Source of the DNA: Periconia sp. R9002
Lineage: Eukaryota > Ascomycota > Dothideomycetes > Pleosporales > Periconiaceae
DNA length: 64,000 bases
NCBI GenBank assembly: GCA_023627715.1
Contig: JAMAHW010000002.1
Span: 744,001 to 808,000, forward strand
Reading direction: 5' to 3'
The position numbers and the translations under genes are program-made. Positions within the stretch are counted from its first letter, which is position 1. Every line of letters starts with the position of its first letter. The notes under the pieces were generated by a model. The model ran no database searches. It saw only the letters and a program-made list of their open reading frames with translations, and was not told the origin of the DNA. This document shows positions 57,157 through 64,000 of the stretch, in pieces.

Positions 57157-57861
57157 TACATTTTCGCACCTATTGATATCGTGGGTACCAAGTCAGCTTA
57201 ACTTAACCAGGGGTGATATAACAAGTGATGAATGTCTTAATACACCACACTACGTGGTGTCTCGATAATAAACGACTCTATACCTAGAGTGTAAGCGGGG
57301 TGATACGCTAGGAAGTCACCTATTAGGAGGACTAATAGGTTCTATAAATTAGAAGCTCTATAACTTACATAGTATGTCTAGTAATAGTATGTCTAGTATA
57401 GTTATCTAATTTGTGAATAACGCCTAGTACACTAGCTACCCGGTATATAACCTCCCGGCGTGCCGCCCCTCTGTACATGCTGGGTATTTGCTTCACCTTG
57501 TACTATGTAGCTACATTACAGGTATTGGCCGAGTTTAGAACATAGTGTTGACCGCACCTTCTACTTTAAAATACTGTTAAATAACCTTATAATGTACTTT
57601 CTACATACTATTTAATAGTGTGTTAGAATAAAGAAAGCTATCAACACCCTATTCTGAACCCAGCCAAAACCCTTAATATATTTGCTAGCCATTTATGAAA
57701 AGAGAGTTTCTATTAAGCTACCCAACACAATCTAGAATATCATAATTTACTTGAGAGCAAAGCTGTTCTCTCCCGTTAGTGCTATATTACTCGACCTGCA
57801 ATATGTGTAATCTATATAGGGTTCGATTTGCACTGGATACCTACATTTTCGCACTTATGAT
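57157..57861. mobile_element. Possible decayed transposon bounded by 17-bp direct repeats
   Basis: The direct repeats at 57157-57173 and 57842-57858 match at 16 of 17 positions, with a single C/T difference, and enclose about 0.7 kb of AT-rich, stop-laden sequence including repeat copy B. No domain is recognisable. A 17-bp duplication is long for a transposition footprint, so a recombination or tandem-duplication origin is possible too. Confidence 0.35.
57190..57290. repeat. 101-bp dispersed repeat, copy B (intergenic)
   Basis: Direct-orientation partner of 55405-55505. Eight of 11 differences put T or A in this copy where copy A has C or G, mostly in CpA/TpG context, so this copy is the more RIP-like one. 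It lies at the edge of the AT-rich relic region. Confidence 0.9.
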
Positions 57862-58218
57862 GAGTAGATTACACTTTCGTAACTAACTTAAAAATACCGT
57901 GTGATGCTCGAGCCTGTCGCACAGAAATTCGATGTGTCTGGAAATATGTGGGTTGAATTACAGACTCGATGTATCTCTTGATGACATGCAATCAATCAAT
58001 TGATGAGGTTGGCCCGCGACCACGTGATAGACGCGGAGGTGCACGAGCCAAGCTCCGACTTCAAGACGATTTTCTAGACAGACACAGCCGTCGAGACGAA
58101 GCGCAACATCTAACGCGCATGTCTCCGCTCGAACGATCCTGACCCGAAAAAATAGATTGGTTATCTCCTGTAACTGTCAATCGCCTGGCCAGCCCTCAAT
58201 CCTGTTAAATCGCCCATC

Positions 58219-58837
58219 ATGGACGTCTCAAGCGTCGTCTCCAAGAAAATAATCGCTTTCGGTAGCAAGCAGGTGTTCCTGTATGAATTTCCATCCATCG
58301 GCGACAATCCCATTCGATCCGCTAACCGCCGCATACAGACCCAAGTTCACAATCACCCTCGTCCGCACGCCGTACCTGTCCCCATACCACGCTCGCTTCC
58401 TCGTCCCTCTCAACTTCTCCAAATACGATCTGCGTGACTACCTCTACCATGCCTACAACGTCAAAACACACAACATCCGCTCCTTCATCAAGCCAGGACA
58501 TATCCGCGACACTGCCGAGTCATATCGTCAGTATTTCCGTGAGCCCAATCAAAAGTACATGACGGTGGAGATGGAGACGCCCTTTGTGTGGCCGGAGGAA
58601 CCCAAGAACATGGAACCTTGGGGTGTGGAGGAGAAGGAGGAAACGAAGCAATTCCGTATTGAGGAAGCTTATACCAACCATCCTGGCAGGGAAAGAAAAC
58701 GTGCGGAGAAACTGAGGGAGCAGGCGAAGGCGTTGTTGCGTGGTGGAGAGGCTGAGAAGGGGACGGGAAAGAAGAAGACACCGTTAGAATTGTGGCAGGA
58801 GCAGAGGACGTTTACAGTGCTTGGGAAGTGGGATTGA
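58219..58837 (+). CDS. MRP20: Mitochondrial large-subunit ribosomal protein uL23m (MRP20 family)
   Basis: Component of the mitochondrial ribosome near the peptide exit tunnel. Exons 58219-58280 and 58339-58837 flank a 58-nt intron (GTATGA...ACAG), giving 186 aa. The spliced junction restores the family core: KIIAFGSKQVFL joined to PKFTITLVRTPYLSP, then HARFLVPLNFSKYDLRDYLYHAYNV and the SFIKPG turn. Without splicing the frame reads into unrelated sequence, so the intron is well supported. The C-terminal part is a charged helical extension containing GRERKRAEKLREQAKALLRGG, ending RTFTVLGKWD. The mitochondrial targeting signal is short or internal, as in some fungal uL23m proteins. Confidence 0.93.
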
Positions 58838-58912
58838 GTGTTGTAGAAAGATTTGTACATTGGATTGTAATATATTTATCGGTCAGCTTCATTTTGGAAG
58901 GTTTGTATACGG

Positions 58913-60206
58913 CTACGTCGGATGGTTCACATCCAAGTGTTCATTGATATCCAGTTCAGGAACACGGCTTTCGCATATCGGACATTCCACAACAACGCTC
59001 TGGGCAGAGAGCACAGGAATATTGTTTCCCGTTGCTGTTCTTAGCCGTTTCTGGTCTGTGGTATACTGCTCTATCATATCATCTGTATTTATGTCACCGA
59101 TGGAAACTTTGCGCTTCCCATTGGCAGGTCTTGAAGACATGTTGCCCTCCTCTACCGACTTTTTATCCTCCGGAGTCCTTTTTTTGACCCAATCATCGAG
59201 TTTGCTCTTCTGCAAACCCGCCCTCTGTTTCTTACTCATAGCATCCATCTGCTTCTTTGTGGGGGCTGGCTCTCGAATCTTGGTGTAGGTGCCTCCGCAT
59301 TCGCTTTCATGTTTAGACCACCACGAGTCGTTCTTCCCGGGAGGGCGGTTCATACTCCTCTTCACGAGGCCGAAATAAGGAGGCTGGTTTTTGCAGACAC
59401 CGTCACATTGCCAAACGTGAGTGCGGAAACTTTCTACTTCATCATGGAAGGTGTGATAAATTGTAATGTTATACTGGCCGTGGTTATTGATAGCGTCAGC
59501 GAGGAGTTGAAATCCGGCGCCGTGGCCGGTTCCGTCGTCTCCGCGTGAGTGCCGCCAGGAGGTGGTGATGAAGAAGTATGCATGTATTGCTTCGTGCAGC
59601 AGCGTGTTGATGGTATCTAGAGGGCCAAGTCACGCGATCAGTAAGGCTACCTTGACCCGACATGTTTTGTTAGGCTATTCCAGGTTTCAAACGTGGCGCC
59701 AATCGCGTCTCAAATATGCAAATACTTTGTACCCGGGAAATACGCACCGCTGCGGGGCCGGTATTGTAACAGTGGTGAGCTCAATTTGAGGCGGATGCGA
59801 GTGTATGTCCCGGTCATCGGGTCTTTTGATAGTTCGCATATTCCGGCGCAACTGTTTGCATTAGCTACTGGATGTATGATATATTGACCGCATGCGTGAT
59901 GCCAGGTTTCGGGTGAACAATCAGGGGTGCGACATGAAGAAAACAAGTGCTCCAAGGAGAAGAGAGGCCTGCCTGTCTGCTTACTTACAGGGTCAGCCTT
60001 GGAGACCATAGCACTTCAACGCGAGGCAAGAGGATTCTCCGAAAGTACAAGGCGTTGTAATGCCCGAAAAGTTCATGGACATCGACGAAGGGGTCGCCGT
60101 TTTGCAGTATCTTGTTAATGGCGTCCAGGGCCTGAGTCTGTTCGTTTGATAGATTCTCGAGGGTGGCGATGGCCTGCAGCGCGGCATCCTCGTCTGTGAG
60201 GGGCAT
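58913..60206 (-). CDS. SprT-like DNA-protein-crosslink metalloprotease (SPRTN homologue)
   Basis: Predicted nuclear zinc protease that cleaves proteins crosslinked to DNA during replication. Exons 60206-59989, 59851-59748 and 59616-58913 join in phase to 341 aa, with introns of 137 and 131 nt. The N-terminal part DVHELFGHYNALYFRRILLP, then VEVLWSPRLTLCAGIC, is the SprT entry. Exon 3 opens with the active-site helix DTINTLLHEAIHAYFF, giving HExxH at H115/E116/H119. Then come GHGAGFQLLADAIN and a zinc-ribbon-like part with CDGVCKNQPPYFGLVKRSMNRPP and WWSKHESECGGTYTKI. The C-terminus carries a UBZ4-like finger, CPICESRVPELDINEHLDVNH, in which the usual last cysteine is histidine. The 3' end is 75 bp from the convergent MRP20 stop. 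Confidence 0.92.
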
Positions 60207-60770
60207 GGCGGCGAGCGTCTACCTTGTACGTTCATATCCAACTATACATGGACCTAGACAATTCACGAATATGGCTTGTCTCGGACAATATCACGGCTAG
60301 GGATTGGCCAGCAGACGGGAGAGGGGTGGATGGACGGGGAGGGGCTCTAGCGCCAGATTGCAGGACGAGATTCCTACGTTTTTGTTACTAGACGAGGTCC
60401 ACCCCCTTGGCTCCCTGGGACAGACTCCAGAGACACAAAACAGACAACACACACACACACACACACATCTCCCTTTGCCGTACAAGACGCCGCGCACACG
60501 TCCGCTCCCAGCTGGTGCTCAAACAACTCACTCGTCGAACCTTCTGGCACTGCGCGCAGCTAGCTTACCTATCGAGCTCGCCTCCTACCACTGCCGCATC
60601 AATAATTATTATCGATCCTTGCGTCGAATGACGCACACTGTCCCACATGCTGAACACCACAACGTTCGCGACAACCACCACCGCGCCCGTTTCCACTAAC
60701 ATAGCTGCGCCAAATTCTTGCCAATTTACTCCCACTCGGATGCCCGCGCCCACAAACCAACTCGACTGAG
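60207..60770. promoter_or_regulatory. Bidirectional promoter region SPRTN-like/TBC gene
   Basis: 564 bp between diverging start codons, containing a CA dinucleotide run at 60447-60467. No other repeat, RNA gene or coding frame recognised. Confidence 0.55.
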
Positions 60771-63700
60771 ATGGCGGCTTCAGAACCCCCCACTGCCGTT
60801 GATCTCGTGCGCACCTCTTCCCAGAGCTCCACTATTTCGAGCACCAGAAAGGGACACACGACGCGCGTGCGCCCGCTCAAAAGAAGCTCCAATGCTTCTC
60901 TTGGTCGAACCCCTTCGCCCCATCCCGACGACAAGAGCCTGACGTCGTTCCCTTTCCTCTCTCCCACTCCGGAATCGTCCCCCGTACAGTCGCGTGTCAA
61001 TGGATGGTTTCGTTCTGCTGTCGGTGCTGGAGAGCGCTCCGTGTCGGGAGAGAGTGCAGAAATTCGGCCTGCTCCTACGAGCTCCCCGGAGACGGTCAGG
61101 TCTATACCTCCTCCTGAGCCCCTTAAACCGGCCGCCGTGCCCTCGACCGTGAGAAAAGTCACGAAATCAACCCAGCAGATCGTAGGAAATCTGACCGCGT
61201 CTACACCTTCTACCCGGAACAGGACCGCGCTCTTTGATGACACACCCGCCGAGCCAGCTCAAATACCTGGTAACCTGCATTATGCCAGCGATGAAAACAT
61301 TGAGGACTTGGTAGCGCAATCGGGCGCTGTGGCTTTGGTCAAGCAATTGGCTGGCGACTTGGCACAGCGAGATGCGCAGATTACAGCATTGCGACGGAGG
61401 GCAGAAGAGCGCGAACGAATATTGAGGAAGATGTTGCAGGAGTGTGAGGTCTCAAACATGGACATTGAAGGCCGCCTACGCGAATTGGAGAGAAAAGGCG
61501 AAACTAACGGAGACGGAAACTATCTTGGAGCGACGAAGAAAAAAGGCAGCGAGAGTAACTTGCCTGGTCTGCACCCCGAAGACCCTATCGACCAACGATT
61601 GGCTCGGGCTATGGAAGACGAGATTGCACAACAACCAGATGCGCTAGGGATGGACTCCGGCGCAGTTATACAGGAATTAGACCAGGCTTCCGTCATCTCA
61701 GCAGTAGATGCCCCTCGGGAAACCGGTCGCAGTAACTGGAAAAGCTACCTTTTCAGTGGCACGAGCAGAAAAAGTAGCAGGGCGCCCTCTGTTGCGAGCC
61801 TTGCCGAGCGAGATGCTGAGGGTATGTTGGTTCAGTCGCGATCGCGCGCGTCAAGTGGAGCAAAGCCGTCACGAAAACCCATTAGCAATGATCTATTTGT
61901 ACCACCCGGGGCCGACAAAGGCGCCGTACCTACTCTACGGCGATTGCAAAGTCAGGATCAAGACCAATCGGCGTCGTCTTCGCGGAGGTCTTCTGGGTCC
62001 ATTATGGGTTGGACATTGAAAATGGTGGCCGGTAATAGCCATGCTAGCCGCAATGCGGACAAGGGCAGCATTGCCAGAGGCCGTAACAATGCAAGTGGAG
62101 ACCCAGCCGACAGGACCCCCTCCATCGATTCCACAAGAACGACGAATTCAGCCCGCTCTGCCCTAGTCAACGCGCAAAGACGTGGTAGGCAGAGTCTAGG
62201 TCCCAATGGAACGCTCAAAAGTGTGACGACAGAGCTACCGAAGAACGCACCCGTCAACCCCAGCCCTAACCCTTCTGGACGCAGCATCAGTAATCTTGGA
62301 CCAGTCGAAATGGATCGAATTCTGCCAGAGGATTCCCGTCCCCCAACATTGGTTCAGCACCACAACAGATTTGCCACGAGCAATGAGTACTTGACTGATC
62401 GATTCGGCTTTATCTATGACCAGCGACGAAAAAAGAGGCAGAGTGAAGCCGCTGCTGCTTTGACCAAGCAAAAACGAAGCAGCAATGTTGAATCACTGGG
62501 GGATGGTAGGTCTGTATTTCAAGCTATCGACGACCTAGATAAGACTCGCCAGCATCAGACGGACGAGAACATTGATTCGAAGAAGGCATCTCGACCTGAA
62601 AGTAGCAGCTCCGAAGAGCAGCGAGCGAAGGTACCAGCGAAGACCTGGGCAGACTATCTCAAACTCACTTCTCATCCCACCGAACTACTTTCCCATACTC
62701 CTTCCGCGGCGCCTATTACTGAAGTTGATTTACGAGACAATGGAGCGTCCACGCCGCCAGCAAGTCAAGTCACAGTTGCAAAAAGAGGGTCGTTACCTTC
62801 TACAAGTACCAACCCTGAACCTTCCCCTTCTCGCATCATTTCAGGTAATGCTGAGTTCTCAGTTGCGATCCCTTCTGGGCCAACATCACCTCTAAATCCA
62901 TATCATCCTACCGCGGCAGACCCGGTGAAAGCTCTTCTCGAGCAACTCACTGAATTGCACGACAATCTGCAAAAGGAAAAGACCATCCAATGGAACGAAT
63001 TTCTGCGTAAGGTCCGTGCTGAACGAAAACGTCAAGGCGAAGTTGCTACTTCCAATGAACGCGGAAAAGTGCTTGACATGCCAGAGACCCTACTTGCTGA
63101 TGGAGAGATTGTTGGTGTGGCAGGTCTGGGTATTAAGGGCAAAGTTGGGCGCGCCAAATGGCAAGACTTTCGACGGCTTGTGTTGGGCGGTATTCCAGTC
63201 GCCTATCGAGCCAAAATTTGGGCGGAATGCAGCGGCGCATCTGCACTGCGTGTGCCTGGATACTACGAAGATCTTGTCAACAATGGCGTGGACAATCCAA
63301 TCGTTGTCTCCCAGATCCAAATGGACATCACCCGCACTCTCACTGACAACATCTTTTTCCGGAAAGGACCTGGTGTGCACAAGCTCAACGAAGTGCTCCT
63401 CGCCTATTCTCGACGAAATCCTGAGATCGGATATTGTCAAGGCATGAACCTCATCACAGCCTGCCTTCTCCTCATCATGCCCACCTCGGAAGACGCCTTC
63501 TGGATGCTCGCCACCATGATCGAGAACATCCTCCCCGACAACTACTACGACCAACACCTCCTCACCTCTCGCGCCGACCAATCTGTTCTTCGCTCCTACG
63601 TCATGGAACTCCTCCCCAAACTCTCCTTCCATCTCGATGCATTAGAAATCGAGCTCGAAGCCTTAACCTTCCAATGGTTTCTCTCCGTCTTCACCGACTG

Positions 63701-64000
63701 CCTCTCCGCCGAAGCTCTCTACCGCGTCTGGGACGTTGTCCTCTGCATGCAAGATGGCTCAACATTCCTCTTCCAAATTGCGTTGGCTTTGCTCAAACTC
63801 AACGAGAAGCAACTGCTACAATGTGACACGCCTGCCGCGATATACCACTACATCAACCACCAAATGACCAACCACGCCATCAGCATCGACGGCCTCATCC
63901 AAGCTTCCGACGCCCTTACTAAAGTCGTAAAGCGCAAGGATGTCGAAGAGCGTCGCAAGCGCGCCGTAGCCCACGAGCAAGACCTCATCAAACAGCGCGA
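60771..64000 (+). CDS. TBC-domain Rab GTPase-activating protein, 3' end cut by window edge
   Basis: Continuous open frame from ATG 60771 (MAASEPPTAVDLV) to the window edge: 1076 complete codons without an intron or stop. The N-terminal 200 residues are S/P/T-rich and probably disordered. A predicted coiled coil follows (VALVKQLAGDLAQRDAQITALRRRAEERERILRKML), then a long low-complexity linker. From about residue 800 the TBC domain is clear: VLGGIPVAYRAKIWAECSGA, then the arginine-finger motif IQMDITRT and the glutamine-finger motif EIGYCQGMNLI, ending with LEALTFQWFLSVFTDCLSAEALYRVWDVVLC. Both catalytic fingers are present, so it should accelerate GTP hydrolysis on a Rab protein in membrane traffic. 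The target Rab and close orthologue cannot be named. Confidence 0.92.
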   Translation, partial: MAASEPPTAVDLVRTSSQSSTISSTRKGHTTRVRPLKRSSNASLGRTPSPHPDDKSLTSFPFLSPTPESSPVQSRVNGWFRSAVGAGERSVSGESAEIRPAPTSSPETVRSIPPPEPLKPAAVPSTVRKVTKSTQQIVGNLTASTPSTRNRTALFDDTPAEPAQIPGNLHYASDENIEDLVAQSGAVALVKQLAGDLAQRDAQITALRRRAEERERILRKMLQECEVSNMDIEGRLRELERKGETNGDGNYLGATKKKGSESNLPGLHPEDPIDQRLARAMEDEIAQQPDALGMDSGAVIQELDQASVISAVDAPRETGRSNWKSYLFSGTSRKSSRAPSVASLAERDAEGMLVQSRSRASSGAKPSRKPISNDLFVPPGADKGAVPTLRRLQSQDQDQSASSSRRSSGSIMGWTLKMVAGNSHASRNADKGSIARGRNNASGDPADRTPSIDSTRTTNSARSALVNAQRRGRQSLGPNGTLKSVTTELPKNAPVNPSPNPSGRSISNLGPVEMDRILPEDSRPPTLVQHHNRFATSNEYLTDRFGFIYDQRRKKRQSEAAAALTKQKRSSNVESLGDGRSVFQAIDDLDKTRQHQTDENIDSKKASRPESSSSEEQRAKVPAKTWADYLKLTSHPTELLSHTPSAAPITEVDLRDNGASTPPASQVTVAKRGSLPSTSTNPEPSPSRIISGNAEFSVAIPSGPTSPLNPYHPTAADPVKALLEQLTELHDNLQKEKTIQWNEFLRKVRAERKRQGEVATSNERGKVLDMPETLLADGEIVGVAGLGIKGKVGRAKWQDFRRLVLGGIPVAYRAKIWAECSGASALRVPGYYEDLVNNGVDNPIVVSQIQMDITRTLTDNIFFRKGPGVHKLNEVLLAYSRRNPEIGYCQGMNLITACLLLIMPTSEDAFWMLATMIENILPDNYYDQHLLTSRADQSVLRSYVMELLPKLSFHLDALEIELEALTFQWFLSVFTDCLSAEALYRVWDVVLCMQDGSTFLFQIALALLKLNEKQLLQCDTPAAIYHYINHQMTNHAISIDGLIQASDALTKVVKRKDVEERRKRAVAHEQDLIKQR

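Larger units (their letters stand above)
56928..58218. other. AT-rich intergenic relic region
   Basis: 1.3 kb between the diverging starts of the KH-like gene and MRP20. The part 57300-57860 is AT-rich with many TpA steps (TATAA, TAGTA, CTATA) and no open frame, like a RIP-mutated transposon remnant. It contains copy B of the 101-bp repeat and two direct copies of a 17-bp sequence, TACATTTTCGCACYTAT, at 57157-57173 and 57842-57858. Confidence 0.6.

Noticed and set aside
57815..57840. GGGTTCGATTTGCAC resembling a tRNA T-loop
   Set aside because: No pairing T-stem and no A-box; AT-rich relic sequence.
57157..57861. Solo LTR or full LTR retrotransposon
   Set aside because: No TG...CA termini, primer-binding site or polyprotein fragment could be shown; kept only as an unspecified relic.

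Overview
The window looks like nuclear DNA of a filamentous ascomycete, probably a dothideomycete and perhaps Pleosporales (this last point is inference). The genes are intron-bearing, with donors of GTRNGY type, CTRAC-like branch points and most introns 48-84 nt. ATP-citrate lyase is split into two divergently transcribed subunits. The fungal-rhodopsin family is present, and repeat copies differ from each other by transitions only, as repeat-induced point mutation (RIP) would produce. About nineteen protein genes can be supported. Two run off the window ends: the rhodopsin-domain protein at the left edge and the TBC/RabGAP protein at the right edge.

Left third (1-22 kb): fungal-rhodopsin membrane protein (partial); a 4.4 kb non-coding stretch holding a compact array of hairpin units bounded by inverted repeats (3278-3806); a GliT-type FAD disulfide oxidoreductase; an OCH1-like GT32 mannosyltransferase divergent from an acyltransferase-3 protein; a 3.3 kb gene-poor stretch with a degenerate tRNA-like sequence; a DUF3605/Gig1-like protein; the divergent pair ESF2 (18S rRNA maturation) and CWC25 (splicing); and a membrane-anchored histidine-phosphatase-like protein whose catalytic RHG motif reads RSG.

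Middle (22-42.5 kb): divergent ATP-citrate lyase genes ACL1 and ACL2, whose products form the cytosolic acetyl-CoA-producing enzyme; SYF2 (splicing); a decayed gene-like remnant; a DHA1-type MFS drug transporter; RRP42 (exosome) divergent from an MCH1-like MFS transporter; and an IME2/RCK-type kinase.

Right (42.5-64 kb): an 8 kb stretch with no recognisable gene, full of microsatellites and including an assembly gap; a GT25-type glycosyltransferase; NAR1 (cytosolic Fe-S assembly); an unrecognised fungal protein with KH-like features; MRP20 (mitoribosomal uL23m); an SPRTN-like DNA-protein-crosslink protease; and a TBC-domain RabGAP.

The most interesting signal is in the 55-57.3 kb block. Both introns of the unrecognised gene are related to each other. 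One of them is almost entirely a 101-bp repeat that occurs again 1.8 kb away in an AT-rich relic. The pattern resembles repeat-derived (introner-like) introns, diverged by transitions. Most genes are housekeeping genes without functional clustering, and I see no secondary-metabolite core gene.
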